Positions 16,969-26,644 of a DNA stretch of 45,857 nt are shown piece after piece. Location: NCBI GenBank assembly GCA_017988335.1, contig JAGNRZ010000004.1:1-45857 (forward strand), given 5' to 3'. Under the pieces are notes generated by a model, which searched no databases, was not told where the DNA came from, and saw nothing but the letters and a program-made list of their open reading frames with translations. The stretch is from Ferruginibacter sp. Lineage in GTDB: Bacteria; Bacteroidota; Bacteroidia; Chitinophagales; Chitinophagaceae. The translations under genes were made by a program, and so were the position numbers. How positions within the stretch are numbered: position 1 is the stretch's first letter; every line of letters begins with the position of its first letter.

Positions 16969-17829
16969 TTACCAATTGCTAAATCTTACTCCCACTGTGT
17001 ATGGTCTAAAGTCTAATCCATTTTCAAACATCGATTTTGGGCTGTAGCTACCATACAATCTAACTGGCCCTAAGCCTAACTCGGCAATATATGCAACTTT
17101 AAATTTGTTCAACCCATAATCACCCTTGTTAGTATCCTTACCCCTTTCGCTACTTTTTTGTTTATTACGTTGGCTATATAAATAACCAGCACTTACGCCT
17201 ATACTACCACTAATACCTTTACGCCTACTATATGGGTCGCTAGTAAAGTTTATCATAAAAGGCACTGTTAAATAATCGGCAGCTAATTTATTTTTTGCAA
17301 AAGAAATAGAATCTCTAAAAACAAAAGGTGCATTAGTTTGTATATTAGTATATGGTTGTGTACCACCTTCACTAAAGCTTATCGCATTTTTAAATTGATA
17401 GTTATTTAACTCTACACCTAAACCGTATTTAAGATTAATGTTATGTTTATACAAATTCATTCGCTGCATAAAAAGCCATATGTTTAAATTAAGACTCTTA
17501 CCTCCATTTAAAGCCATTGCATTTTTATCAATTAACGGAGTGCCTGGTTTATTTACAACACTGTTACCAGCTAAAGCATAGTTGGTGTTATCAATAAAAT
17601 TATTAAATCCTGCATCTAATATTAACCAATTCGTATTTATGTTTTCGTTACGTTTACGTTGTTTAGAAGTTCTTCCCATAACTATATCTACTTCTTTCCC
17701 TTTCTCTTTAGTTATTACTCTAAAGCCTCCAAGCCTAATGGTGTCTTGGTTTACAATAATGGTATCGGTTTGTGCAGATGCAGAAAAAATTGTTCCAATA
17801 AATAAAATAGTGGTAATTAATTTACGCAT
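16969..17829 (-). CDS. Outer-membrane beta-barrel protein (PorT-like)
   Basis: 286 residues; signal peptide ending SASAQ. Alternating amphipathic strands, closing strands rich in Gly and aromatic residues (GPVRLYGSYSPKSMF) and a terminal FSNW with a C-terminal aromatic residue are those of a small outer-membrane beta-barrel of the PorT/outer membrane beta-barrel class. No partner gene is adjacent. Function unknown. Confidence 0.72.
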   Translation of the reverse strand: MRKLITTILFIGTIFSASAQTDTIIVNQDTIRLGGFRVITKEKGKEVDIVMGRTSKQRKRNENINTNWLILDAGFNNFIDNTNYALAGNSVVNKPGTPLIDKNAMALNGGKSLNLNIWLFMQRMNLYKHNINLKYGLGVELNNYQFKNAISFSEGGTQPYTNIQTNAPFVFRDSISFAKNKLAADYLTVPFMINFTSDPYSRRKGISGSIGVSAGYLYSQRNKQKSSERGKDTNKGDYGLNKFKVAYIAELGLGPVRLYGSYSPKSMFENGLDFRPYTVGVRFSNW

Positions 17830-17971
17830 AAAAAATGATTTAGGTTTAAAAAATGGCTATACTTTATGTTGATAGCAAATCAAAAAAGCAGCCAAAAAAT
17901 AATTTCCCAATTTCTTTAAAGAAGTTTTAACAAATGGCATACAACTGTATTATTTACCACATCAAATAATG

Positions 17972-17979
17972 TACATTTG
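17972..17979 (+). promoter_or_regulatory. -7 element of kbl
   Basis: TACATTTG matches TAnnTTTG exactly, 19 nt before the kbl ATG at 17999, giving a short leader. It lies within the longer open frame that begins at 17969, which supports the downstream start. No TTG at the expected -33 position. Confidence 0.45.
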
Positions 17980-17998
17980 CATCATTAAACTATTGCTT

Positions 17999-19186
17999 AT
18001 GAACAATAAATTTGTTAGTAGAATTGCTGCCGAACTTTCGGAAATTGAACAAGCTGGCTTATATAAAAAAGAACGCATTATTGCTAGTGAGCAAGGTGCC
18101 GAAATAATTGTAGGCGGTAAAAACGTTTTAAACTTTTGTGCTAATAATTATTTAGGCTTAAGTAGTCACCCCAAAGTAATTGAGGCAGCAAAAAAATATA
18201 TTGATTTACGTGGCTATGGTATGAGTAGTGTACGTTTTATATGTGGTACACAGGATATACATAAAGAACTAGAAAAAAAATTAGCTGATTTTTTAGGTAC
18301 AGAAGATACCATTTTATACGCCGCTGCTTTTGATGCTAATGGCGGAGTGTTTGAACCGTTATTTAATGAGCAAGATGCTATTATTAGTGATGCTTTAAAT
18401 CATGCTAGTATTATTGATGGTGTTCGTTTGTGTAAAGCACAGCGCTACCGCTATGAGCATAATAATATGGATGATTTAGAAGCTAAACTAAAAGAGAGTG
18501 CTCACTTGCGTAGTCGTATAATAGTTACCGATGGTAGTTTTAGTATGGATGGTACTATTGCACAGCTTGATAAAATTTGCGACTTAGCCGATAAATACGA
18601 TGCCATAGTAATGATTGATGAATGCCATAGCAGTGGCTTTTTAGGAAAAACAGGCAGAGGCACACATGAATATAGAAATGTAATGGGGCGTATAGATATT
18701 ATTACTGGCACATTAGGTAAAGCTTTAGGTGGTGCAAGCGGCGGTTTTACAAGTGGCAAAAAAGAAATTATAGAAATGCTTCGTCAGCGTAGTCGTCCGT
18801 ATTTATTCTCAAATACTGTAGCTCCAAGTATTGTAGGTGCAAGTATTGCTGTGCTAGATATGTTAAGTGAAACTACAGAGCTTAGAGATAAATTAGAATA
18901 CAACACAAAATATTTTAGAGAAAAAATGACGGCTGCTGGTTTTGATATAAAACCTGGCGATCACCCTATTGTGCCCATAATGTTATATGATGCTGTTGTA
19001 GCACAAAACTTTGCAGCAAAATTATTAGATGAAGGTATTTATGTTATTGGCTTCTTCTTTCCTGTAGTAGCAAAAGGGCAAGCCAGAATAAGAGTACAAT
19101 TAAGTGCTGCACATGAGCAACAACATTTAGATAAAGCTATTGAAGCGTTTACAAAAGTGGGTAAAGATTTGGGCGTTTTAAAATAA
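17999..19186 (+). CDS. kbl: Glycine C-acetyltransferase (2-amino-3-ketobutyrate CoA ligase)
   Basis: 395 residues, the family length, from the ATG at 17999. A PLP-dependent alpha-oxoamine synthase of the threonine degradation route: 2-amino-3-ketobutyrate plus CoA gives glycine and acetyl-CoA. Visible: NNYLGLSSHPKV, LNHASIIDGVRL, Asp207 and His210 in MIDECHSSGFLG, and PLP-binding Lys241 in TGTLGKALGGASGG. The residues FSMDGTIAQL and TGRGTHEYRNVMG favour Kbl over serine palmitoyltransferase or BioF. No threonine dehydrogenase gene is adjacent. Confidence 0.94.
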   Translation: MNNKFVSRIAAELSEIEQAGLYKKERIIASEQGAEIIVGGKNVLNFCANNYLGLSSHPKVIEAAKKYIDLRGYGMSSVRFICGTQDIHKELEKKLADFLGTEDTILYAAAFDANGGVFEPLFNEQDAIISDALNHASIIDGVRLCKAQRYRYEHNNMDDLEAKLKESAHLRSRIIVTDGSFSMDGTIAQLDKICDLADKYDAIVMIDECHSSGFLGKTGRGTHEYRNVMGRIDIITGTLGKALGGASGGFTSGKKEIIEMLRQRSRPYLFSNTVAPSIVGASIAVLDMLSETTELRDKLEYNTKYFREKMTAAGFDIKPGDHPIVPIMLYDAVVAQNFAAKLLDEGIYVIGFFFPVVAKGQARIRVQLSAAHEQQHLDKAIEAFTKVGKDLGVLK

Positions 19187-19301
19187 TACACATCAGTAAC
19201 GCTTAAACTTAATTTTCTTTTTGCAATACAAATTTAATTTGGGTATTCGTAAAGCCTAAATTGGTTTTTATAAAGTGACCCCTGTGTAGGTAACTCGTTC
19301 T

Positions 19302-19326
19302 TCTATTTTTGATTTTCAAAAATAGA
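19302..19326 (+). promoter_or_regulatory. 11-bp perfect hairpin directly before a start codon
   Basis: TCTATTTTTGA (19302-19312), loop TTT, TCAAAAATAGA (19316-19326), then one base and the ATG at 19328. In the mRNA it would hide the whole ribosome-binding region. It has no U-run on the plus strand, so it is not an ordinary terminator for that direction. Confidence 0.6.
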
Positions 19327-19327
19327 G

Positions 19328-20026
19328 ATGAAAAAAAAATTAACACTATTTGCACTGTTGTATGTTCAACTAGCCAATGCTCAAAATAATTTACCTATAA
19401 ATACCGATAGACCCGATCAAAGTGACGGTACTTATATTCTTACTAAAAATAATTTTCAAATTGAAAACGGCATTACAGTAGCCAACCAAACTTTTATAAA
19501 TAATTTTATGTTGCGTTATGGCATTACTAACAGCACCGAAATTAGGCTACTGGCAGATGCAGGAAAAGAAGAAGGCATAAATGGATTAAAACCTATTGGC
19601 GTAAGCATTAAGCAACGCATCATTGAAAACAAAGGAATAGTGCCAGCCATAACTTTAGTAGGATATTTACGCCAAGAAAATATTGCATCTAAAAATTTTA
19701 AAACTAACGAAACATCGTACAATATTTTGCTAGCTTTTCAAAATGATATTACCGATGCCCTTTCTGTTGGTTACAATATTGGAACGGCAAAAGGGTTTAA
19801 AAATGTATCTTTTACAACTTCTGTAGGTTACTCATGCACAAATAAGCTTACCGCTTATGCAGAATATTTTTCTAACTTTATTAAGCAAGATAAACCTAGC
19901 CATAATATTGATGGTGGTTTGCTTTACTTATTTAAAAACAATTTACAAATAGATGCCGCAATAGGCAGTTCTATAACAGAAAAAAATAGTTTGTTTTTTA
20001 CAACAGGAATAAGCTATAGATTTTAA
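19328..20026 (+). CDS. MetA-pathway-of-phenol-degradation-like outer-membrane protein
   Basis: 232 residues; signal peptide ending ANAQ. The mature start NLPINTDRPDQSDGTYIL and the strand pattern match the Phenol_MetA_deg (transporter) family, predicted small outer-membrane barrels. The family name is historical and gives no substrate. It ends in the aromatic ISYRF expected of an outer-membrane barrel. It is convergent with the sensor kinase gene (2-bp gap). Confidence 0.75.
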   Translation: MKKKLTLFALLYVQLANAQNNLPINTDRPDQSDGTYILTKNNFQIENGITVANQTFINNFMLRYGITNSTEIRLLADAGKEEGINGLKPIGVSIKQRIIENKGIVPAITLVGYLRQENIASKNFKTNETSYNILLAFQNDITDALSVGYNIGTAKGFKNVSFTTSVGYSCTNKLTAYAEYFSNFIKQDKPSHNIDGGLLYLFKNNLQIDAAIGSSITEKNSLFFTTGISYRF

Positions 20027-20028
20027 AT

Positions 20029-22905
20029 TTATATAGGCAGCTTTATCAGAACAAGTGTTCCTAATGCTTCTCCATCATCAGCATACTTATCAACAATTTC
20101 TAAATAAATTTCTTTGTGCTGCTGTAGCAAAATATCCATTCTTTTTTTATTAGCCTCCATAGCAAAAGAGGTATGGCGTTTTTGATTAAATGCTTTTAAT
20201 TCTTCGTTTTTTTTACGACCAATGCCATTATCGTCAACAGTAATGGTTAAAAAATTATTTTCTTTTTTGAAATTAATTTTTAAAATTCGATTTGCTTTGC
20301 GGTGCAATAAGCCATGTTTTACAGCATTTTCTACATAGGGCTGTATAAGCATAGCAGGTAATTCGATTTTATCCTTATCTACATTTTCATCTACTGCAAT
20401 ACTATATTCAAACGAATCTTCAAAACGCATTTTTTCTAATGATAAATACAATTCTAGTGCATGCACCTCTTCATTTACGGTAATGGTATCTCTGGTGCTC
20501 ATATCTAAAATACTACGTGTAAGATCGCTGAATTTACTAATGTATATACTAGTCTTTTGTTTATCATTCATATATACATAACTCTGTATTGTATTTAGTG
20601 CGTTAAATATAAAATGAGGATTCATTTGTGCTTTTATGCTACTAAGCGTTGTTTTATCCAATTCTTTTTCTAATAATAATTTTGATTCTTTTAAAGCTAA
20701 CTCAGCTCTTTCTTTAGCTATTTTACGTTTTACAACATAAAATATAAGTGCTGCTATTGCCAACATTCCCAACAAATAAAACCACCAAGTATTATAAAAT
20801 GGCTGGGCAATTGAAAATGAAAAAGTGTGTATTGGCTTTAGGGAAGCAATATCATTGCTCACAATGTAAAATTCTACGGTGTAGTTTTCAGGCTTTAAAA
20901 AGTCTAAATTAATTTCTCTTCTATTACCTGGCAAATGAACCAAGTCTTTATTATTGATACTGTAAGCTATATGTGTATTTGCTGCATTGGCATATGCAAT
21001 TAGGGAAAATTGAAAGCTAATAAAATTATCTTTGTATGAAAGGGTTGTGTTTTGATTTATACTTTCATTAGCACTTACGTTAATAACTTTATTAAGCATA
21101 AAAACAGGTTCTGTAATTTTATTTTCGGTATTTTGTTTAGAAAACTGAATAACAGAGTTTCCATTATTGGCATACACTTCATTTTCGGTAATATAAATTC
21201 CTCGTACATTATCTGCATTAATACCCATATTGTTATTGTACACAATTAGCTTGTCATTTTTATAACAAAAAATGCTTTCTTCTCCTAATACCCATAATTC
21301 ATTTTTGTAGGTCTCAAATTTGTAAAGAATGCCTGTAGTTTGATTTTTAGTAAAAGCAGCTTCATAATTTTTACCATTCCATTTTAAAATGCCTTTATCT
21401 TTTGAAGCCAGTAACAATTCGCCATTCCATATACACATGTCTTTCAATACACAGTCGGGCTCTGGCATTTTTTTGGCATCGATATAATTATCGGCCATTT
21501 CCAAAACGCCACTATAATTATTTATATAAAACCTGTCGTTTTCACTATTGTATTTTATTGTAGAAGTATGCTCATTTGAAAATGATAATTTTTTTATTTG
21601 ATTATCGGTATTTGGGCTGGGTATAACATACTTATGTATCCAATGATTAGTTTTTCGTTTTTCGTACAAAAAAATACCACTATTAGTAGCCAGTACAATA
21701 TTATCTTTTACAACACAATAATCTTTTATAATAAATGGATATTCTTTACCTGCAATATTGGTACTACTATTTGACACAAATAATGGGCTAGTAATATTAT
21801 TTTTTAATAAAAATTTTATAGCTGTTCCATTTTCAATTTTTTGTGCAGCAAACAAATTACTATTGGCTGCATCGTAAGTTAGTACTGTGCTTTCTTTAGT
21901 GCCAAGCAATAATTGATTTTTGAAGCCACTAATAGTTGTAATATTACTAGGTACATTATTTAATTTATTTACATTAAAATTAGGTATAAACAATAAACCT
22001 TGTCCAATGGTGCTTACAAAATAATTGCCTTCTTTAGTTTGCTTTACATCTGTTACATCGTACCCTGTTAATATGTATTTAAAATTACCTTGCTTGTTAA
22101 ATTTATTTCTATAAAACAAACCATTAGTAGTGCATATCCATATTGCACTATCGGTAGTAAATATATAGTTTACAGAAATATTTTTTTGCGGAGCAAATAT
22201 TTTAATTTTTTCATTTTGATTATAATAAGTTATATCAGTGATTGATTTGTTTTGAACAAAAAATAAATCGCCGTTACTATAATGATAACCTCCTGTAGGT
22301 GATACAAAATGAAAGATTTTTTTATTATCATTTACTATAAAAACTGCTGGCTTTCCATTAAATGTTGAAGCTCCTATAAATTGAATTTTTTGATTATCGA
22401 TTAAAGGCAGACTTGTGTTTAAGCCAATAGCCGTTTTAGAATTAGTGTTGGCATTAAAAACAACAATACTATCATTTGTTATAGAATACACATCATTTTT
22501 AAAACTACTGCTTGCAGTAAAGCCATAACTATAAGGCATAATAGATATAAACCATCGTAAGGAGTCGCCTATTTTTCTAAAGAGTGCATTGTTGAAAGCT
22601 TTGCAAAATATATCTCCATTATCGGTTTCCATTATATTAGTCATTTCAGTAAACGGCCGATCTTTGTTATAATAGTTGGTAAAGTTATTACCGTCAAAAC
22701 TACTTAGCCCTTTTGAGTGTGCAATATATAATAATCCGTTTTTAGCAACGTACAAATTATATATACTATTACTTTGTAAACCCCTTTCGGTTTGTAATTG
22801 TATGTAATTAGGCTGAAGCTGTGCAAATACATTGTTGGGTGCTAGTGTAAAAAAAACTAGTAGTATATAAATACAAAAAACGAATATTTGTTTTTTTAAG
22901 CCCAT
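20029..22905 (-). CDS. LytS/YehU-type sensor kinase with beta-propeller sensor
   Basis: 958 residues: signal peptide (ending VFAQ), a large periplasmic region of repeated propeller blades (e.g. IYNLYVAKNGLLYIAHSKGLSSF, split here as repeating 'seen as hybrid-sensor propeller' units), a Y_Y_Y-like domain near 625-690, one membrane helix at ~706-725, a coiled coil, and a His_kinase domain with the phospho-acceptor in MNPHFIFNALNTIQSY, then the ATPase motifs PYVENAVKHGL and DDNGIG. This is the class that works with LytTR regulators. The gene follows a LytTR regulator by 40 bp on the same strand. Ligand unknown; it stands next to the secreted-protein block, which it might control. Confidence 0.92.
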   Translation of the reverse strand: MGLKKQIFVFCIYILLVFFTLAPNNVFAQLQPNYIQLQTERGLQSNSIYNLYVAKNGLLYIAHSKGLSSFDGNNFTNYYNKDRPFTEMTNIMETDNGDIFCKAFNNALFRKIGDSLRWFISIMPYSYGFTASSSFKNDVYSITNDSIVVFNANTNSKTAIGLNTSLPLIDNQKIQFIGASTFNGKPAVFIVNDNKKIFHFVSPTGGYHYSNGDLFFVQNKSITDITYYNQNEKIKIFAPQKNISVNYIFTTDSAIWICTTNGLFYRNKFNKQGNFKYILTGYDVTDVKQTKEGNYFVSTIGQGLLFIPNFNVNKLNNVPSNITTISGFKNQLLLGTKESTVLTYDAANSNLFAAQKIENGTAIKFLLKNNITSPLFVSNSSTNIAGKEYPFIIKDYCVVKDNIVLATNSGIFLYEKRKTNHWIHKYVIPSPNTDNQIKKLSFSNEHTSTIKYNSENDRFYINNYSGVLEMADNYIDAKKMPEPDCVLKDMCIWNGELLLASKDKGILKWNGKNYEAAFTKNQTTGILYKFETYKNELWVLGEESIFCYKNDKLIVYNNNMGINADNVRGIYITENEVYANNGNSVIQFSKQNTENKITEPVFMLNKVINVSANESINQNTTLSYKDNFISFQFSLIAYANAANTHIAYSINNKDLVHLPGNRREINLDFLKPENYTVEFYIVSNDIASLKPIHTFSFSIAQPFYNTWWFYLLGMLAIAALIFYVVKRKIAKERAELALKESKLLLEKELDKTTLSSIKAQMNPHFIFNALNTIQSYVYMNDKQKTSIYISKFSDLTRSILDMSTRDTITVNEEVHALELYLSLEKMRFEDSFEYSIAVDENVDKDKIELPAMLIQPYVENAVKHGLLHRKANRILKINFKKENNFLTITVDDNGIGRKKNEELKAFNQKRHTSFAMEANKKRMDILLQQHKEIYLEIVDKYADDGEALGTLVLIKLPI

Positions 22906-22945
22906 TGTTACTATAAATATAAACAGAAATAATACAATGTATTGT

Positions 22946-23707
22946 TTACACTAACTGCTTCATTTTTTCAATAAGCACATCAGTTTTATCGGTGCTTAGC
23001 ATTGCTTTTAAATTATTTTCCAAAAATATTTCGCCTTCGCCTCTATTAAATTCTGTTACATACCTTAAGTTAACAATATTGGATTTATGGCTTCTAAAAA
23101 AATTAGGCAAGCCCATTAGCGCCTCTTCAAAATGCTTTAAGTTTTTACTGGTTGTAATTTTTTCATCGTTTATTAAATAAATTTTACAGTAAGAGCCATC
23201 TGCCTCTAACATAGCAATATCTTTTACTTTAATAAAACGAGTAACACCTGTAAGGTTTACCACAATACATTTATCGGCACCATCGGCATTGTGTTTTAAA
23301 TTATTTTGTAAGGCTTTATAATTTTGTTGCTTGTTTTTTTCATCTGCCTTAAAAATTCGTTCTACTGTTTCTTGCAAAGCATCGGGGTTAATGGGCTTTA
23401 ACAAATAATCGGTAGCCGATAATTTAAAAGCTTGTATAGCATACTCACTATAGCCAGTAGTAAATACAATATCAAAATTTACTTCTTCTTCATTAAAAAA
23501 GTCTAAAATACTTAAGCCACTATGGCCGGGCATTTCTATATCTAAAAAAACAATATCTGGGCTATGTTTTTTTATAGCTTTTATTCCATTGGGCAAATCA
23601 TCACACTCTGCCAACACAGTAATATTAGGGGCTACATCTTGCAAAATATTGCGGAGCAAAGCCCTAGCCATATTTTCATCATCAATTATAATACAGGTTT
23701 TTGTCAT
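22946..23707 (-). CDS. LytTR-family response regulator
   Basis: 253 residues. Receiver domain with Asp9-Asp10 and phospho-acceptor Asp56 (FLDIEMPGHSG), then a LytTR DNA-binding domain from ~147 to the end (RFIKVKDIAMLEADGSYCKIY, FFRSHKSNIVNLRYV). First gene of the regulator-kinase pair. Its promoter region is divergent from the secreted-protein block that begins at 24040, so it is the obvious candidate regulator of that block, but no target site could be established. Confidence 0.93.
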   Translation of the reverse strand: MTKTCIIIDDENMARALLRNILQDVAPNITVLAECDDLPNGIKAIKKHSPDIVFLDIEMPGHSGLSILDFFNEEEVNFDIVFTTGYSEYAIQAFKLSATDYLLKPINPDALQETVERIFKADEKNKQQNYKALQNNLKHNADGADKCIVVNLTGVTRFIKVKDIAMLEADGSYCKIYLINDEKITTSKNLKHFEEALMGLPNFFRSHKSNIVNLRYVTEFNRGEGEIFLENNLKAMLSTDKTDVLIEKMKQLV

Positions 23708-24039
23708 TTGAGTGTATATATTTTATGCAATAATGCAATATATATTTTTATAGCCTAAAATGGCTTTCCAATTTGTGAAACTAAAGTTTGGATTTGTGTG
23801 GATAGCTATTTGATTGCTTAAGCTTGATTTTAAAATAAAGATAAAAAGGTGTATCTATAATCCATCCCAATTAGTAAAAATTATTGAACTATTACCTTGT
23901 AATTATTATTAAAACTTATTACAAAAGTAATTACCACAAACCAATATTACACTTACACAAAGTACTTGCTTTGTTATACAAAGCTGTAGCATATACAATA
24001 TTTGGTGTTGCTACTTTTGTTTTATAAAAAATAAAAACA
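23708..24039. other. 332-bp divergent intergenic region
   Basis: No gene seen. It separates the LytTR regulator from the first secreted-protein gene. It holds two inverted repeats, TTGTAAT/ATTACAA (23898-23904 and 23919-23925) and GCTTTG-ttata-CAAAGC (23968-23984), and a -7 element at 24012. A duplicated TGCAATA occurs near 23729-23742. Any of these could be an operator. Confidence 0.5.
24012..24019 (+). promoter_or_regulatory. -7 element of gene at 24040
   Basis: TACTTTTG matches TAnnTTTG exactly, 20 nt before the ATG. The GCTTTG/CAAAGC inverted repeat lies about 30 bp upstream of it. No clear -33 TTG. Confidence 0.45.
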
Positions 24040-25080
24040 ATGAAAAAAATATCAATTGCAATTTTATTAGCATCGCTTTTTTGCGTTAGTGCACAAGTAA
24101 ATGCACAGCTAGGCAACTTGTTAAAAAAAATAAAGAAAGATAAAGGCGGTGATGCCGCAAGTAGTAATTCAAATTCAAAAAAGGAAATAACCCTTTTTTC
24201 GGTAATGTTGTTAAAAGACAGAAGAGTGAGTGACGATGGAAAAACCAAGATTATCATTGAGGATTTATCTACAACTAGTGCTTCGGGCCAAGTAGAAACT
24301 CTAATTAAAACAACTTATGTAGGCAGAATGGGGCAAAAATTTCCTGGCGTAAATTTTCGCAAAGAGCTTGTTAAGGATGAACTTTTTTTTGATTATGGTG
24401 GCGACCAAAAGTATTTGAAGAAGATAAATAATAATACAATGGCTACTTACCAACTACACGTAAAGTATAAAAAATTTGCTACATGCAGTGCAGCAGACTT
24501 GGGTGTTATTGAAATTTTCTCAAACGACGAAGCTTTAATTGATGGAATTATAAATGACTCAAAAAATAGTGAGGGCTTGAAATTAGCTATATCCGAATTT
24601 GAAAAAACATTACCAACACTAGTGGCAATTGAAAAGGAAGAAGAGGCTAAAGAACTTATTGAATGGGAAAAAACTTATGCAAACGTTGTGCTGCCTAAAC
24701 TAGCTGAATTTCAACCTAAAACAATTAAACAAAAAGCTGGCGATGCTGTAAAAGCTGCCATGGCAAAATTTCAACCTACAGAGGAGTTATTGTATTTCTA
24801 TTTTGCTGTTAAAGATAGAGAAGAATCTAACACTGGCTGGAATTTGGTAAAAGGATATAAAGATGGACATAGTGATGTGGTTATAAAACGAACATTACCA
24901 ATTGTGGCTGTTTCTGTTACTAAATCAGGCAAATACAGTTATAACTATTTCTACCTTAAAGAAGATGCTCAGGTTGGTGTAATTGATGGAAGTAAGTTTA
25001 CTGGTATTTATTATATTGATGTTAACTCTGCCCATTATGGTATTGCTAAAGCCAATGCCATGGCTAATAAAGGAAAATAA
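24040..25080 (+). CDS. Secreted protein of unknown function
   Basis: 346 residues; signal peptide ending VNAQ at ~23. A short Lys-rich segment (LLKKIKKDKGG) and a Ser/Asn linker follow, then a mixed alpha/beta region with a charged helix at ~200-235 and a strand-rich C-terminus. No family recognised. First of four plus-strand secreted-protein genes (24040-26577) that may share a transcript from the promoter at 24012; it is the largest mature protein of the whole block. Confidence 0.75.
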   Translation: MKKISIAILLASLFCVSAQVNAQLGNLLKKIKKDKGGDAASSNSNSKKEITLFSVMLLKDRRVSDDGKTKIIIEDLSTTSASGQVETLIKTTYVGRMGQKFPGVNFRKELVKDELFFDYGGDQKYLKKINNNTMATYQLHVKYKKFATCSAADLGVIEIFSNDEALIDGIINDSKNSEGLKLAISEFEKTLPTLVAIEKEEEAKELIEWEKTYANVVLPKLAEFQPKTIKQKAGDAVKAAMAKFQPTEELLYFYFAVKDREESNTGWNLVKGYKDGHSDVVIKRTLPIVAVSVTKSGKYSYNYFYLKEDAQVGVIDGSKFTGIYYIDVNSAHYGIAKANAMANKGK

Positions 25081-25138
25081 TTTTATTTTCTACAAATTAA
25101 GATTTCAGCTTTCTTATTAATTACTAATTAAAAATACG

Positions 25139-25663
25139 ATGTATAAAATATTTATTATAATTCTGTTTGTATTATGCAGCAGTATTAGTGCAACAGCCCA
25201 AACATCTTTTAAATGGAACGATAGTACCGTTAGTTTTAAAGGCAATAAAGTAAGTGAAAGCATAATAATAGATAATGCTAAAGAACCAAGTATGCAATCC
25301 GACTTTTATTATGTCTTTGATAAAAGCACAAAAACACATATTGTTCATTTAGTAAAAACATCTATTAAGGATGGCGTAAAAAGCATATACCTTATTTACA
25401 AATACCTTATACCTGCTAGCTCCATAGTTGCTAGTGATTTAATTGTTGAAACTGCCGAAAATAGTTCGTACAAAACCGGTGGCTTTTTATATGTAAGCTT
25501 AAGGTGTAAAGATGATAAGGAAGACATTGTAACTTATGAAAAGAGCAGCCACTACTACGATTTTGATAACGAAAACAAAATAAACGAATTTAGTTTTGAA
25601 GCAGGCCTAACCGATAAAGCAATATTAGAAAAACTAATACAACAAATAAAAAACAATCATTAA
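25139..25663 (+). CDS. Secreted protein of unknown function
   Basis: 174 residues; signal peptide ending TAQ. The mature part is strand-rich with a C-terminal amphipathic helix (KAILEKLIQQIKNN). Overall size and the final helix recall the protein at 30194-30721, but the similarity is too weak for me to call them homologues. 58 bp after the previous gene and 18 bp before the next. Confidence 0.72.
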   Translation: MYKIFIIILFVLCSSISATAQTSFKWNDSTVSFKGNKVSESIIIDNAKEPSMQSDFYYVFDKSTKTHIVHLVKTSIKDGVKSIYLIYKYLIPASSIVASDLIVETAENSSYKTGGFLYVSLRCKDDKEDIVTYEKSSHYYDFDNENKINEFSFEAGLTDKAILEKLIQQIKNNH

Positions 25664-25681
25664 AAATTAAATACAAAAATT

Positions 25682-26023
25682 ATGAAAAAGATTTTATTAG
25701 CAAGCTTTGCATTTGCCGCTTTAGCAACTGTAGCAGTAGCAAACAATAACGTAGTAAACAATACTATAGTTAAAACCATACCTTATGGCGATGAGATTAA
25801 AGTAAAATTGCAAAACAAAGGCGATGACAAAATTGAAATTATGTATCAAAAAAAGGCTGGCTCAAGAGATTTAAGTGGAGCTACCATTAACCAAGGTAGC
25901 ACCATTACCATTACTGTAGAGGCTGGTTGCCAAGTTTTTTATAAAGTTAAAGGAAGCAAAGGTCCATTATTATTAACCATTAGTGCCGATATGAATGGTA
26001 CAACGCAAATAATAAAAAAATAA
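25682..26023 (+). CDS. Small secreted protein, paralogue of the broken gene at 33463
   Basis: 113 residues; a signal peptide ending near AVANN, without the Gln seen in its neighbours. The mature part is a short beta-rich domain of ~90 residues. It shares its ending with the frameshifted gene at 33463-33781: both have EAG, K-G-(P/K)-LLLT and a SADMNG/DASMNG motif at matching places. A wholly beta, single-domain secreted protein; function unknown. Confidence 0.75.
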   Translation: MKKILLASFAFAALATVAVANNNVVNNTIVKTIPYGDEIKVKLQNKGDDKIEIMYQKKAGSRDLSGATINQGSTITITVEAGCQVFYKVKGSKGPLLLTISADMNGTTQIIKK

Positions 26024-26088
26024 ATTAAATCACTAGACAGGAAAGCACTTTTACACAAAGTGTTTTTCTGTTTACAAAAACAAATAAC

Positions 26089-26577
26089 ATGATAACAAAA
26101 ACGAACAAACTTGCAGCTATTAAAAATATTTTTTCGGTAGTAGTATTTATGCTTATTGCTACCACAACGGCTAATGCACAAGAAAGAAGAGAAGGTACTC
26201 CACAAGAAAAAGCTGAACATGCCAAAAATGTAAAAGGTATAATGGGCAAATGGAAAACCACCGGTACCGAAACAGAAATTGTAGAAGAACAATTGAAACC
26301 CAAAAAGCAGGAGGTTGAAAATTTATACAAGGGCCTTTTTAATAATGCCACCTGGGAATTTAAAACGGATGGTTGGTTTACAGTTACCAATTTAGTTGAT
26401 GGCAAATCATCTACAGATAAAGGCACATTTACTGTTGTTGCTAATAAGCTTACACTTTATTTGAGTGGAAATACGCTGCATTGTTTAATGCAAATGAAGG
26501 AAGATGGCACTATGGTAATTGCCATTATGATTACCGAAAAATCAAAGTTTGGCATGTTGATGACTAAGCAGCAATAA
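26089..26577 (+). CDS. Secreted lipocalin-like protein (tentative)
   Basis: 162 residues; signal peptide ending ANAQ. The mature N-terminus is charged and helical (GTPQEKAEHAKNVKGIMG) and then GKWKTTGTE, WEFKTDGWFTVTN and DKGTFTVVANKLTL follow. This order, a G-x-W motif followed by 'W.F..DG' and 'G.(Y/F)....' strands, is like the lipocalin-like domains widespread in Bacteroidota. Ligand unknown. It is convergent with the 11-gene run and shares its terminator. Confidence 0.68.
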   Translation: MITKTNKLAAIKNIFSVVVFMLIATTTANAQERREGTPQEKAEHAKNVKGIMGKWKTTGTETEIVEEQLKPKKQEVENLYKGLFNNATWEFKTDGWFTVTNLVDGKSSTDKGTFTVVANKLTLYLSGNTLHCLMQMKEDGTMVIAIMITEKSKFGMLMTKQQ

Positions 26578-26591
26578 AAAATAGCAGCAAT

Positions 26592-26628
26592 AAAAAATCC
26601 TGATACAAATTGTATCAGGATTTTTTTT
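26592..26628. terminator. Bidirectional intrinsic terminator
   Basis: Perfect 11-bp stem AATCCTGATAC (26596-26606) and GTATCAGGATT (26612-26622) with loop AAATT, followed by eight Ts (26621-26628) and preceded by six As. It ends the plus-strand group (24040-26577) and the minus-strand 11-gene run (33062-26645). Confidence 0.9.
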
Positions 26629-26644
26629 ATAAATTAATTTACTC

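Noticed and set aside
23898..23925. LytTR binding sites in front of 24040
   Set aside because: Only a 7-bp inverted repeat was found; LytTR proteins normally use two direct repeats with defined spacing, which I could not identify.
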